Source: Burkholderia anthina
GTDB lineage: Bacteria; Pseudomonadota; Gammaproteobacteria; Burkholderiales; Burkholderiaceae
DNA: 64,000 nucleotides
Assembly (NCBI RefSeq): GCF_001547525.1
Contig: NZ_CM003768.1
Coordinates: 3,162,001-3,226,000 of the forward strand
Direction of reading: 5' to 3'
The notes beneath the pieces are model-generated. The model did not search any database. It was not told the origin of the DNA and worked only from the letters and a program-made list of their open reading frames with translations. Shown here piece by piece: positions 9,780-18,787 of the stretch. Numbering within the stretch: position 1 is the stretch's first letter; every line of letters starts with the position of its first letter. Made by a program: the position numbers and the translations under genes.

Positions 9780-11186
9780 ATGAGCACGCCCGACGCCCTG
9801 AATGAACGGCTGCCGCCGTCGGTCGACATCGGCACGACGCTCGACGACGGGCCGTTCACGCCGATGCAGCGCTGCGTCGTGCTGCTCGCCGCGCTCGCGA
9901 TCGTGCTCGACGGCTTCGACGGCCAGTTGATCGGTTTCGCGATTCCCGTGCTGATTCGCGAATGGGGCATCGCGCGCGGCGCGTTCGCGCCGGCCGTCGC
10001 GGCGGGGCTGGTCGGCATGGGGATCGGCAGCGCGTGCGCGGGGATCGTCGCGGACCGCTTCGGTCGCCGCCAGGCCGTGATCGGCAGCGTATTCCTGTTC
10101 GGCATCGCGACCTGCGCGATCGGGTTCGCGCCCGACGTCGCGACGATCGCGATACTGCGCTTTTGCGCGGGGCTCGGGATCGGCGGCGCGCTGCCGACGG
10201 CCACGACGATGACCGCCGAATACACGCCCGCGCGGCGCCGCACGATGATGGTGACCGCGACGATCGTCTGCGTGCCGCTCGGCGGGATGCTGGCCGGCCT
10301 GTTCGCGCACGAGGTGCTGCCGCGCTACGGCTGGCGCGGGCTGTTCTTCGCGGGCGGCGCGTTGCCGCTCGTGCTCGGCTTCGTGCTCGTGCGCGCGTTG
10401 CCGGAATCGCCGCGTTATCTGGCGCGGCGTCCCGCACGCTGGCCGGAACTCGGCGCGCTGCTCGCGCGGATGCGGCGGCCGGTCGCGCCGGGCACGGTGT
10501 TCACCGATATGAAGGACGCTCGCGCGCCGGGCGGCCGCGGCGGCTTCGGCGCGCTGTTCGCGGGCGGGCAGGCGCGCGACACGATCGCGCTGTGGTGCGC
10601 GTTCTTCATGTGCCTGCTCGCCGTGTATGCGGCGTTCAGCTGGCTGCCGACGATGCTCGCGGCGAGCGGGTTGAGCGTGTCGGTCGCGGGCTCGGGGCTC
10701 ACCGCGTACAACCTCGGCGGCGTGATCGGCGCGCTGCTGTGCGCATGGGCGATCGCGCATGCGGGCTCGCGCTGGCCGCTCGCGCTGTGCAGCATCGGCG
10801 GCGCGGCGAGCGCGGTGTGGCTGATGGGTGTCGATGCGAGCCGCCACACGGGCTGGCTGATCGTCGGGCTCGGCCTGCACGGGCTGTTCGTCAACGCGGT
10901 GCAGTCGACGATGTATGCGCTCTGCGCGTACATCTACCCGACGGCCGTGCGCGCGACGGGCACCGCGAGCGCGCTCGCGTTCGGCCGACTCGGCGCGATC
11001 CTCAGTGCGTTCGCGGGCGCGATCGTGATCACGTCGGGCGGCGCGGGCGCGTACCTGACGATGCTGGCCGTCGCGATGGGTGTGGTGTGCGTCGCGCTGC
11101 TCGCGGTGCGGCGGCACATTCCGCGGCTGTCGCGCGCGCCGGCTCAGCCGCGCGAAGGGGAGGAACTCGCCCGCACGTCGTCGTGA
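9780..11186 (+). CDS. AAHS-family aromatic acid:H+ symporter (MFS)
   Basis: A 468-residue, 12-helix major facilitator protein. The first helix has LDGFDGQLIGFAIPVL, the Asp-containing signature of aromatic acid/H+ symporters such as PcaK and BenK. The helix 2-3 loop has DRFGRRQA, and a further charged segment (RALPESPRYL) follows helix 6. GGAGG four bases before the ATG at 9780 decides the start. It would sit in the inner membrane and import a benzoate-, mandelate- or benzoylformate-like acid for the preceding enzymes. It is separated from them by 260 bp with hairpins, so it may have its own promoter or reduced read-through. Confidence 0.88.
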   Translation: MSTPDALNERLPPSVDIGTTLDDGPFTPMQRCVVLLAALAIVLDGFDGQLIGFAIPVLIREWGIARGAFAPAVAAGLVGMGIGSACAGIVADRFGRRQAVIGSVFLFGIATCAIGFAPDVATIAILRFCAGLGIGGALPTATTMTAEYTPARRRTMMVTATIVCVPLGGMLAGLFAHEVLPRYGWRGLFFAGGALPLVLGFVLVRALPESPRYLARRPARWPELGALLARMRRPVAPGTVFTDMKDARAPGGRGGFGALFAGGQARDTIALWCAFFMCLLAVYAAFSWLPTMLAASGLSVSVAGSGLTAYNLGGVIGALLCAWAIAHAGSRWPLALCSIGGAASAVWLMGVDASRHTGWLIVGLGLHGLFVNAVQSTMYALCAYIYPTAVRATGTASALAFGRLGAILSAFAGAIVITSGGAGAYLTMLAVAMGVVCVALLAVRRHIPRLSRAPAQPREGEELARTSS

Positions 11187-11206
11187 CGGCGGGCGCGTGA
11201 CGGGCG

Positions 11207-12142
11207 TTACAGCGTGGTGCGCACGTGCCAGAGCTCTGGGAACAGCACGACGTCGAGCATCTTGCGCAGGTACGGCGCGCCGCTCGTGCCGCCCGTGCCC
11301 TGCTTGAAGCCGATGATGCGTTCGACCGTCGTCACGTGACGGAAGCGCCACTGGCGGAACGCATCCTCGAGATCGACGAGTTCCTCGGCCATCTCGTACA
11401 GCTCCCAGTGCTGCTGCGGATGACGATAGACCTCGAGCCATGCGGCCTCGACCGTCTCGTCGTGCCGCATCGGCTGCGTCCAGTCGCGCTCGAGCCGCTC
11501 CGGCGCGATCGCGAACCCGCGCCGCGCGAGCAGGCGCACGACCTCGTCGTAGAACGACGGCGCCTCGAGCGTCGCGCGCACCTGTTCGAGGATGTCGGCA
11601 CGGTGCGCATGCGGCTGCAGCATCTGCGCGTTCTTGTTGCCGAGCAGGAATTCGAGCTGGCGATACTGGTACGACTGGAAGCCCGACGACTGGCCGAGAT
11701 ACGGCCGCATCGCCGAATACTCGGACGGCGTCATCGTCGACAGCACGTTCCACGCCTGCACCAGTTGCTCGAGGATGCGCGACACGCGCGCAAGCATCTT
11801 GAACGCGGGCGGCAGCGCGTCGGTGCGCACGGCATCGAGCGCGCCGCGCAGCTCGAACAGCGCGAGCTTCATCCACAGCTCGCTCGTCTGATGCTGGATG
11901 ATGAACAGCATCTCGTTGTGATCGGGCGACAGCGGATGCTGCGCGTCGAGGATCGAATTCAGCGACAGGTAGTCGCCGTAGCTCATCGACTTCGAGAAAT
12001 CGAGTTGCGCGTTGTGCCAGCCGGCTTGCGTGTCGGCCTCGCCCGGCACGTGCGGCGCTTCATGCGCGGCTTGCGCCGGTTGTGCGACGCGTGCGCCCGA
12101 GAACGGGCAGCCTGCCGGCGCGTCGCCGCCGGGCGGCTGCAT
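11207..12142 (-). CDS. kynA: Tryptophan 2,3-dioxygenase
   Basis: A 311-residue heme dioxygenase that opens the indole ring of L-tryptophan to N-formylkynurenine. Active-site motifs are intact: [13 protein letters not shown] (His base near the substrate), [12 protein letters not shown], and [22 protein letters not shown], which holds the proximal heme His. The C-terminus [12 protein letters not shown] matches other Burkholderia enzymes. I give the ATG at 12142, the usual start. A GTG at 12157 adds five residues and has a better-placed GGAG about six bases upstream, so the true start may be the GTG. It is the last gene of kynB-kynU-kynA. Confidence 0.95.
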   Translation of the reverse strand: MQPPGGDAPAGCPFSGARVAQPAQAAHEAPHVPGEADTQAGWHNAQLDFSKSMSYGDYLSLNSILDAQHPLSPDHNEMLFIIQHQTSELWMKLALFELRGALDAVRTDALPPAFKMLARVSRILEQLVQAWNVLSTMTPSEYSAMRPYLGQSSGFQSYQYRQLEFLLGNKNAQMLQPHAHRADILEQVRATLEAPSFYDEVVRLLARRGFAIAPERLERDWTQPMRHDETVEAAWLEVYRHPQQHWELYEMAEELVDLEDAFRQWRFRHVTTVERIIGFKQGTGGTSGAPYLRKMLDVVLFPELWHVRTTL

Positions 12143-12232
12143 ATGACCAGAATTCACGACTCTCTCCAGATTTGAATGACGAACGCGCGGCGCGTGCGTC
12201 GCCTGCAACGGCGGCGCGCCGCGCAAGACCGC

Positions 12233-13489
12233 TCAGGTCACCGCGCCGCGTTCGGCGAATTCGGGCGCCTTCCACGCATCGGTGGCGAGGATGTCGCGCA
12301 GCGTCTCGACCGCATCCCACACGTCGGCGAAGCGCGTATAGAGCGGCGTGAAGCCGAAGCGCAGCACGTACGGCTCGCGGTAGTCGCCGATCACGCCGCG
12401 CGCGATCAGCGCCTGCATGACCTCGTAGCCGTGCGGATGCTCGAAGCTTGCCTGCGAGCCGCGCTGGTGATGCGCGCGCGGCGTGACGAGCTTCAGCGAC
12501 AGGCCCGCGCAGCGCGCTTCGACGAGCGCGATGAACGCGTCGGTCAGCGCGAGCGACTTGCGGCGGATCGCATCCATGTCGGTCTGCAGGAACACGTCGA
12601 GCCCGCATTCGACCATCGACATCGACACGATCGGCTGCGTGCCGCACAGGAAGCGCGCGATGCCCGGATCCGGCGCGAAGCCTGGCTGCATCGCGAACGG
12701 CGCGCGATGGCCCCACCAGCCCGACAGCGGCTGCGAGAAATGCGCGAGGTGACGCTGCGGCACCCACACGAACGCGGGCGAGCCGGGGCCGCCGTTCAGG
12801 TACTTGTACGTGCAGCCGACCGCGCCGTCCGCGCGTGCGCCGTTCAGGTCGACCGGCACCGCGCCGGCCGAGTGCGCGAGATCCCACAGCATCAGCGCGC
12901 CCGCGTCGTGCACGAGCTGCGTGACGGCCGGCATGTCGTGCATGTAGCCGGTGCGGTAGTTCACGTGCGTGATCATCGCGACGGCCGTGTCCGTGCCGAG
13001 CGCGCGGGGCAGGTCGGCCGGATCGTCGATCAGGCGCAGCTCGTAGCCGCCGCCGAGCTGTTCAATCAGCCCCTGCGCGATATACAGGTCGGTCGGGAAG
13101 TTCGAGCGCTCCGACACGATCACGCGGCGCTCGGGCGCGCGCTCGGCCTGGTGGCGCAGCATCGCCGACAGCAGCTTGAACAGGTTGATCGAGATGGTGT
13201 CGGTCACGACCGTTTCGCCGGGCGCGCCGCCGATCAGCGTCGCGAGCTTGTCGCCGAGGCGGCGCGGCAGCGCGAACCAGCCGGCCGTGTTCCAGCTGCG
13301 GATCAGGCCTTCGCCCCATTCGGCGCCGATCACCTGCTGCGCGCGGGCGGCGGATGCGCGCGGCTGCGCGCCGAGCGAATTGCCGTCGAGGTAGATCACG
13401 CCGTCGGGCAGCGAGAACTGGTCGCGCAGCGGCGCCAGCGGGTCGTCGCGGTCGAGCGCGAGCGCGTCTTCACGGGTCTTGATCATCAT
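12233..13489 (-). CDS. kynU: Kynureninase
   Basis: A 418-residue PLP-dependent hydrolase of the aspartate aminotransferase fold. It cleaves L-kynurenine to anthranilate and alanine. Visible motifs are [12 protein letters not shown] near the N-terminus, the PLP-binding [13 protein letters not shown], and [13 protein letters not shown], whose Lys forms the internal aldimine. The start offers two adjacent ATG codons. It lies 25 bp after kynB and 90 bp before kynA on the same strand. Together the three genes turn tryptophan into anthranilate, which Burkholderia can send to catechol or to quinolone signals. Confidence 0.95.
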   Translation of the reverse strand: MMIKTREDALALDRDDPLAPLRDQFSLPDGVIYLDGNSLGAQPRASAARAQQVIGAEWGEGLIRSWNTAGWFALPRRLGDKLATLIGGAPGETVVTDTISINLFKLLSAMLRHQAERAPERRVIVSERSNFPTDLYIAQGLIEQLGGGYELRLIDDPADLPRALGTDTAVAMITHVNYRTGYMHDMPAVTQLVHDAGALMLWDLAHSAGAVPVDLNGARADGAVGCTYKYLNGGPGSPAFVWVPQRHLAHFSQPLSGWWGHRAPFAMQPGFAPDPGIARFLCGTQPIVSMSMVECGLDVFLQTDMDAIRRKSLALTDAFIALVEARCAGLSLKLVTPRAHHQRGSQASFEHPHGYEVMQALIARGVIGDYREPYVLRFGFTPLYTRFADVWDAVETLRDILATDAWKAPEFAERGAVT

Positions 13490-13514
13490 GATGTGGGGTC
13501 GTAGGTCGGGGTAG

Positions 13515-14156
13515 TCAGGCGGCGCGTGCGGGCAGCGCGCGCAGCACCGCGCGCACGGGGCTCGCGTCGAGCGTCGCGAATTTCAGCGGCAGCGCGATCA
13601 GTTCGTAGTCGCCGGGCGGCACGTCGTCGAGCACGATGCCTTCGAGGATCGCCATCCGGTGCGTGCGCACGCGATGGTGCGCATCCATCGTCTTCGATTC
13701 CTGCGGGTCGAGCGACGGCGTGTCGATGCCGATCAGCTTGACGCCATGCGCGGCGAGCAGATCGACGGTGTCGGGCGCGACCGCGCAGAAATGGCTGTCC
13801 CATCGTTCGACCGCGGCGCGCGCATACGTGCGCAGCAGCACGCGCGGCGGCACGCCGTCGAGCGCGGCCGCGATATCGGCCGGCCGCACGACGGGCGCCG
13901 CGCCGATGCAATGGATCACGCGGCACGGGCCGAGATAGGTGTCGAGCGGCACCGCGCCGATCGGCGCGCCGTCGGCGTCGTAGTGCAGCGGCGCGTCGCA
14001 GTGCGCGCCCGTGTGCGGCGACAGCGTCAGGCGCGCGACGTTGACCGGCGAACCGGCCTCCATCCGCCACACGCGCTCGACGGAAACCGGCGTATCGCCC
14101 GGCCACACGGGGGTGGCGGGGCTGACGGGCGGCGAGATGTCCCAGAGTGTGTCCAT
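13515..14156 (-). CDS. kynB: Kynurenine formamidase
   Basis: A 213-residue cyclase-like metal hydrolase that converts N-formylkynurenine to kynurenine and formate. The N-terminus [21 protein letters not shown] is typical of bacterial KynB. The metal-binding motif [14 protein letters not shown] is intact, with the second His/Asp cluster around the [10 protein letters not shown] segment. The ATG at 14156 matches family length; a longer open frame to 14441 runs back through the regulator promoter and start and is rejected. First gene of the kyn operon, divergent from the Lrp-type regulator with 130 bp between starts. Confidence 0.94.
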   Translation of the reverse strand: MDTLWDISPPVSPATPVWPGDTPVSVERVWRMEAGSPVNVARLTLSPHTGAHCDAPLHYDADGAPIGAVPLDTYLGPCRVIHCIGAAPVVRPADIAAALDGVPPRVLLRTYARAAVERWDSHFCAVAPDTVDLLAAHGVKLIGIDTPSLDPQESKTMDAHHRVRTHRMAILEGIVLDDVPPGDYELIALPLKFATLDASPVRAVLRALPARAA

Positions 14157-14229
14157 GGCATGACGAAGCGAAGAGTCGATCCTTCGAATGATAGGTGGAC
14201 GCTCGCAGAAAGTGCTTGCGAAATAAACA

Positions 14230-14257
14230 TGGACAATCCGCCGGATTGGCAGATAAT
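14230..14257 (+). promoter_or_regulatory. kynR promoter overlapped by a palindrome
   Basis: A sigma-70-like promoter reads TGGACA (14230-14235), 16 bp, GATAAT (14252-14257), about 30 bases before the regulator ATG. The odd palindrome CAATCCG-C-CGGATTG at 14234-14248 fills the spacer and touches the -35 box. A protein bound there would block this promoter, which suggests autoregulation by the Lrp-type regulator and possibly kynurenine-dependent control of the divergent kyn operon. Binding is inferred. Confidence 0.55.
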
Positions 14258-14286
14258 TCGACTCAGAGGGAAAACGGGGACCAAAA

Positions 14287-14787
14287 ATGCACGCGATCAC
14301 GCTCGATGCCACCGACTGCCGGATTCTGGCGGTATTGCAGGAGGAGGGCAGAATCAGCAATCTCGACCTGGCCGAACGCATTTCGCTTTCGCCATCCGCC
14401 TGCCTGCGCCGCATGCGCCTGCTCGAGGAGCAGGGCGTCATCGAGCACTATCGCGCGTGCCTGAGCCGCGAGAAGCTCGGCTTCGAGCTCGAGGCGTTCG
14501 TGCAGGTGTCGATGCGCAACGAAGAGAATCAATGGCACGAGCGCTTCGCGGAAGCGCTGCGCGAATGGCCGGAGGTGGTCGGCGCGTTCGTCGTGACGGG
14601 CGAGAGCCACTATCTGCTGCGCGTGCTCGCGCACAACCTCAAGCACTATTCGGATTTCGTGCTGAACCGCCTGTACAAGGCGCCGGGCGTGATGGACATC
14701 CGTTCGAACATCGTGCTGCAGACGCTGAAGGACGAAGCCGGCGCGCCGGTCGGCCTCGCGCGCACGGGGGCGATCAAAGCGGTGTGA
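14287..14787 (+). CDS. kynR: Lrp/AsnC-family regulator of the kynurenine operon
   Basis: A 166-residue Lrp/AsnC protein. An N-terminal helix-turn-helix (about residues 8-55: [20 protein letters not shown]) is followed by the RAM effector domain (about 70-150) with the [15 protein letters not shown] beta-alpha-beta core. In Pseudomonas and Burkholderia a regulator of this type next to kyn genes responds to kynurenine. The divergent position and the palindrome over its promoter support the same role. Its stop overlaps the convergent flavin reductase stop by 14 bp. Confidence 0.88.
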   Translation: MHAITLDATDCRILAVLQEEGRISNLDLAERISLSPSACLRRMRLLEEQGVIEHYRACLSREKLGFELEAFVQVSMRNEENQWHERFAEALREWPEVVGAFVVTGESHYLLRVLAHNLKHYSDFVLNRLYKAPGVMDIRSNIVLQTLKDEAGAPVGLARTGAIKAV

Positions 14788-15283
14788 GGCCGTGGAAGCC
14801 GCCGCCGTGGAACACGAGCGGCGGGGCGGCGTCCGATACGGCGCGCACGCCGCAGCGCTCCACTTCGCCGACGAAGATCACGTGGTCGCCTTCGTCGTAG
14901 CGGCTGCGGTTGTGGCATTCGAACCACGCGAGCGCGCCGTCGAGCACGGGCATCCCCGAGTTGCCGGCCGCGTGCGCGATCCCTTCGAAGCGGTCGCCCT
15001 TGTAGGTCGAAAAGCGCTTGCACAGGTCGAGCTGCGACGCCGCGAGCACGTTCACCACGTAATGGCTGTTGCCGCGGAACACCGGCGTCGACGCCGATTT
15101 GTGCGCGAGGCTCCACAGCACGAGCGGCGGATCGAGCGAAACCGAATTGAACGAGCTGGCGGTGATGCCGATCAACTGGCCGGAGGGCGCCTGCGTCGTG
15201 ATCACCGTCACGCCCGTCGCGAACTGGCCGAGCGCCTGCCGGAAGGCGGCCGAGTCGAAATCCGGCGGATTGGCGTGGCTCAT
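14774..15283 (-). CDS. Flavin reductase-like protein (FMN-binding)
   Basis: A 169-residue protein of the flavin reductase (HpaC/RutF-like) domain family. The pattern FRQALGQFATGVTVITT near the N-terminus, ITASSFNSVSLDPPLVLWSL and FRGNSHYVVNVLA are the FMN/NAD(P)H-binding segments. The ATG at 15283 gives normal family length; longer frames upstream are Arg-rich shadows. Such proteins supply reduced flavin to a two-component monooxygenase, but no oxygenase partner is adjacent, so the partner is unknown. The 290-bp space upstream to the next gene shows no convincing ORF or hairpin. Confidence 0.85.
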   Translation of the reverse strand: MSHANPPDFDSAAFRQALGQFATGVTVITTQAPSGQLIGITASSFNSVSLDPPLVLWSLAHKSASTPVFRGNSHYVVNVLAASQLDLCKRFSTYKGDRFEGIAHAAGNSGMPVLDGALAWFECHNRSRYDEGDHVIFVGEVERCGVRAVSDAAPPLVFHGGGFHGLTPL

Positions 15284-15573
15284 CGGGCAGCCATCCGGAA
15301 CGGGACGGGCGGGCGCGACACGGCGCGGGTGCGACGGGCGCGGCGGACGAAAGACGACAAGGCGGTCGATGAGGAAGGGGTGCGCATGGCCCGATTTTAG
15401 CGGAATCGGGGCCGCCGGGCCCGGTCGGGCGGCGCATCGTGACGGCAGGGTGACGTAGCGAACAGTGCGGCGCGCGGCCGGCATCGCCGTTCCGTCACGC
15501 TTTTTGACGGTGCGGCCGTTCGTCCCGGCGCCGGATTGCGCTGCCGGGCATCGCAGCGCGACCGCGATCCGCG

Positions 15574-16239
15574 CTATCGCGCCGCCGCCAGCCCGAGCGA
15601 CAGCGCCCCTGTCACGATCAGGCTCGACGCCCACACCGTGTCGAGATTGAACCAGCTCCGCGACACGAACTTCAGCCCGAGATAGCGGTACACGAGCCAT
15701 GCGAGCCCGCCGCCGGCGGCGATCATCGCGGCTGCGTGCACGGCCGCGACGACGAGCGCCATCCCGAGATGCGCATCGACGAGCATCGCCGCCGCGCGGT
15801 GGCCGGCATCGCGGTCGAGCCCGCAGAGGCCGAGGTAGATCGGCACGAGCATCAGCCCCGCGCCGTGCGCGAGCGCGACCGCGAACGACCACAGGCCGAG
15901 CCGCGCCGGCGGAATCCGCGCGAGCGCCCGCGGATGCCGGCGCCGGATCAGTAGCACCGCGCCGAAGCCGATCACGAGCGCGCTCGCGCCGACGCGGATC
16001 GCCGTCTGCCACGCGAGCAGTGCGGCGAGCAGCCCGAACGGCAGCATCACCGCGAAGACGGCGAGCGCATGACCGATCGCGAGATAGCCGAGCGCCGCGA
16101 CGAGCGCGCCGCCGCGGCGCGTCATCAGCGCGTTCGACACCGCGAGCGGCCAGCCCATCGCCGGGTTGAGCCCGTGATAGACGCCGCTCGCGAGCACGGC
16201 CGCCCACAGCGCGAACGGCGCATGAAGCCCGGCGCTCAA
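15574..16239 (-). CDS. Polytopic membrane protein coupled to the SBP56 gene
   Basis: About 221 residues with five or six hydrophobic segments, short polar loops and conserved-looking motifs GVYHGLNPAMGWPLAVS near the N-terminus and GYLAIGHALAVF in the middle. I do not recognise a named family with certainty; the His-rich first motif recalls metal or sulfur transporters. The TTG at 16239 overlaps the upstream stop as TTGA, which suggests translational coupling. A GTG at 16197 is the other possible start. It follows the methanethiol oxidase-like gene directly, so it may move a substrate, product or metal for that enzyme (inference). Confidence 0.65.
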   Translation of the reverse strand: MSAGLHAPFALWAAVLASGVYHGLNPAMGWPLAVSNALMTRRGGALVAALGYLAIGHALAVFAVMLPFGLLAALLAWQTAIRVGASALVIGFGAVLLIRRRHPRALARIPPARLGLWSFAVALAHGAGLMLVPIYLGLCGLDRDAGHRAAAMLVDAHLGMALVVAAVHAAAMIAAGGGLAWLVYRYLGLKFVSRSWFNLDTVWASSLIVTGALSLGLAAAR

Positions 16240-17642
16240 CGCTTGACCGACGGATAGCAGAACGAGTCGGTCGAGCAGTCGCCGCCTTCGAGCCGGATCT
16301 GGTGCGCGCGATAGCCGTCGGGGAATTCGACCCAGTAGTCGTCGGCGAGTGTCAGCCCGCCGTCCGGCCCCGCGTGCGCGAGCACCTGCGCGGCCGGCAC
16401 GCCGTCCGGATAGAACTGGTCGTCCCACGTCGAATAGAGCGAGTTGGTCCAGTACACGCGCCGGCCGTCGCGGCTGATCTCGACCATCTGCGGGCCGCCC
16501 GCGAACGTGCGGCCGTTCGAGTGCGGCGCACGGCGCGCGATGCCGCCGATGCGCACCGACCCGGCGAGCACCGGGTGGTGCGGGTCCGACACGTCGTACT
16601 GGCGCATCTCTCCGGTGCCCCAGCACGACACGTACAGGAAGCGGTCGTCCAGCGACAGGTCAATGTCGGTCACGAGCGGCGGCACCGCGCCGAATCCTTG
16701 CAGCAGCGGCGGCAGCGCGTCGGCCGCCGCCGGCTCGGCCGGGATCGTCGCGGTCTTCTTCACATGGAATTTGCCGCCTTCGCGCCACCAGGTCCAGATC
16801 GAGCCCTCGAGATTGGTCGTATCGACCACGACGCCGACGAATCCGTACTCGCGCACCGGGTCGTGCGCGGGCCGTACCTCGAGCGCCATCTGGTGCTGCG
16901 CGCCGAGATCGATCGTCTGCACGTTGCGTCGCGCGCGCAGGTCCCAGAAATGCAGCCGGTGCCCGTACTTGTTCGCGAGCAGATCCTCGGGGACGATCCC
17001 GTTCTCGAATTGCGGCGGCAGCGCCCATTCGCTCGACACCATGTAGTCGCGCGGCAGGTTCCACCAGAAGTCGTAGTGCTTGTCCTGCGGGCCGCGGTCG
17101 ATTTCCCAGCGGCCGAGCACGTCGAAGGTTTCGCAATCCATGATGAAGATGCCGGGCGCGCCGTCGGTGCCGTCCTTGCCCGCCCCGCCGAGCGTGCTCA
17201 CGTAGATGCCCTCGGGGCCGCAATGCACGGTGTGCGGCCGCGAATAGCCGGTTTTCGCGAAGATCTCGCCGGGCTCGATGATCTTGTGGATGCGCGCCTG
17301 CGTCGGATGCGGCTTCGTGTCGATCACGTAGATGCGCGACGAGCGCAGGCCGGGGATGATCAGGAAGCGGCGCTCGAGGAACGCATGGCCGGTGAGCGGC
17401 GACAGCGACGACGAACACGCATTCCAGCCGAAATGGTGAAACTCGTCGCCGGTGTTCGGCATCGTCACCGTATGCACGATCTTGCCGTACGTCGACGAAC
17501 CGGGCTTCACGTCGATCACGGCGAGCGCGTCGGGTCTGGAAAAATCGGGGCTCAGCAACAACGTATAGGCAAACTCTTCCGCCGGCGCCTGCATCGCAAG
17601 CTCGGGCGAAGCGTGAAACGTCGGGTCAGGCCGCATGCTCAT
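16236..17642 (-). CDS. Selenium-binding protein 56 family, probable methanethiol oxidase
   Basis: A 468-residue beta-propeller protein of the SBP56 family and normal length. Recognisable segments are FHHFGWNACSSSL, HTVHCGPEGIYVSTLGG, WNLPRDYMVSSEW and YVSCWGTGEMRQYDVSDP. The family includes bacterial methanethiol oxidase (MtoX), a copper enzyme producing formaldehyde, hydrogen sulfide and peroxide, and human SELENBP1. No signal peptide is visible at the MSMRPD start, unlike periplasmic MtoX of methylotrophs, so the compartment is uncertain. A coupled membrane-protein gene follows and msrA lies upstream on the other strand, giving a sulfur and redox theme. Confidence 0.85.
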   Translation of the reverse strand: MSMRPDPTFHASPELAMQAPAEEFAYTLLLSPDFSRPDALAVIDVKPGSSTYGKIVHTVTMPNTGDEFHHFGWNACSSSLSPLTGHAFLERRFLIIPGLRSSRIYVIDTKPHPTQARIHKIIEPGEIFAKTGYSRPHTVHCGPEGIYVSTLGGAGKDGTDGAPGIFIMDCETFDVLGRWEIDRGPQDKHYDFWWNLPRDYMVSSEWALPPQFENGIVPEDLLANKYGHRLHFWDLRARRNVQTIDLGAQHQMALEVRPAHDPVREYGFVGVVVDTTNLEGSIWTWWREGGKFHVKKTATIPAEPAAADALPPLLQGFGAVPPLVTDIDLSLDDRFLYVSCWGTGEMRQYDVSDPHHPVLAGSVRIGGIARRAPHSNGRTFAGGPQMVEISRDGRRVYWTNSLYSTWDDQFYPDGVPAAQVLAHAGPDGGLTLADDYWVEFPDGYRAHQIRLEGGDCSTDSFCYPSVKR

Positions 17643-18204
17643 GGTGGTGTCTCTCGAAGGTGTCGGATCGTGGACGCACGGCCGTTCGTTGCGGACGTGC
17701 GGACTGCGGTGGCCGCGCGGCGCGCATCATGCCGGCGGAGCGAGCGGCAGGCGAATGCAACGCGTCGGCGACGCGCGCGATGCCGTGCATCAGGTCGTGA
17801 AAGCGGGAAAAGGCGACGGGTTGCCGCGCGGCGCGCTCCGTGAAACGGGCACGCGCCACCGCGAAGGTGCGATTGACGTAGCGGCGAGCGGGGCCGCGAC
17901 GCAGGCGATGTCTGTTAAGGCGTGCATATCGATGTTCCGGCAGATGGTGTTGGCATCGGGGTCGGGCATGCATCGGACGCTGGGTTGACGCGGCGGGTTG
18001 ACCGCCGCGTGCGCGTGCCTAGTGTAGACGAGAAATACGCTGCCGGTCGCGTGCGACGCCTGGCCGATCTGCCAGTTTCGCGCGCGAGTGAGATACTTGC
18101 CGGAGTGCCGCTGCGACCCGCACCGCGGGCTGGCAGCGGCGATGCGAAACCGTGGCAGCCGGCACGCGTGTGCCGGCTGCCATCATTCACGAGAGGCTGA
18201 TTTC
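17643..18204. other. 562-bp divergent intergenic region between the SBP56 gene and msrA
   Basis: No convincing gene. A 115-codon Arg/His/Ala-rich frame on the minus strand overlaps the SBP56 start and looks like random GC-rich coding potential. The region must hold both divergent promoters. The only strong structure I see is the stem-loop at 18153-18182, next to msrA. Confidence 0.5.
18153..18182 (+). other. 13-bp perfect stem-loop in front of msrA
   Basis: TGGCAGCCGGCAC (18153-18165) pairs exactly with GTGCCGGCTGCCA (18170-18182) around a 4-base loop. It ends 22 bases before the msrA ATG and is followed by GAGAGG, the probable ribosome-binding site, not by a T-run. It is therefore a leader hairpin rather than a normal terminator. 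Confidence 0.6.
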
Positions 18205-18765
18205 ATGGGGAACGAAATGCTTGAAACCGCGACGCTCGGAGGCGGGTGTTTCTGGTGCACGGAGGCCGTGTTTCTCGACGTCGACGGCGTGACGGCCGTC
18301 CAGTCGGGTTACGCGGGCGGCCATACGCGCAATCCGGGCTATCGCGACATCTGCGAAGGCGACACGGGCCACGCGGAAGTCGTCAACGTGACGTTCGACC
18401 CGGCGCGCATCCGTTATCGCGAGATCCTCGAGATTTTCTTCGCGACGCACGATCCGACCCAGTTGAACCGGCAGGGCAACGACGTCGGCACGCAATACCG
18501 GTCGGTCGTGTTCACGCACTCGGATGCGCAGCGCGATACGGCGCTCGACGTGATCCGCGAGCTCGAGCGCGAACAGGTGTTCGGCCAGCCGATCGTCACG
18601 CAGGTCGTGCCGCTCGACGGCAACTACTGGCCGGCCGAGGACTATCATCAGAACTATTACGCGCGCAACCCGGGGCAGGGCTATTGCTCGGTCGTGATCG
18701 GGCCGAAGCTCGCGAAATTCCGGCAGAAGTTCTCGCACCGGCTGAAGTCGCTGCGCGGCGCCTGA
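18205..18765 (+). CDS. msrA: Peptide methionine sulfoxide reductase A
   Basis: A 186-residue MsrA that reduces methionine-S-sulfoxide in proteins in the cytoplasm. The catalytic motif GGGCFWCTEAVF is at about residues 11-22 and the resolving Cys lies near the C-terminus in GQGYCSVV. The motifs SGYAGGHTRNPGY and GHAEVV are intact. GAGAGG eight bases upstream supports the ATG at 18205. It stands alone, facing away from the SBP56 gene, with a strong stem-loop in its leader. Confidence 0.95.
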   Translation: MGNEMLETATLGGGCFWCTEAVFLDVDGVTAVQSGYAGGHTRNPGYRDICEGDTGHAEVVNVTFDPARIRYREILEIFFATHDPTQLNRQGNDVGTQYRSVVFTHSDAQRDTALDVIRELEREQVFGQPIVTQVVPLDGNYWPAEDYHQNYYARNPGQGYCSVVIGPKLAKFRQKFSHRLKSLRGA

Positions 18766-18787
18766 GCGTCGGCCGCGGCAACCGGCG

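Noticed and set aside
9586..9783. 65-codon plus-strand frame before the AAHS permease
   Set aside because: Covers two hairpins, low complexity, overlaps the permease start and has no recognisable features.
17626..17973. 115-codon minus-strand frame upstream of the SBP56 gene
   Set aside because: Overlaps the SBP56 start, is Arg/His/Ala-rich with no domain, and lies in a divergent promoter region.
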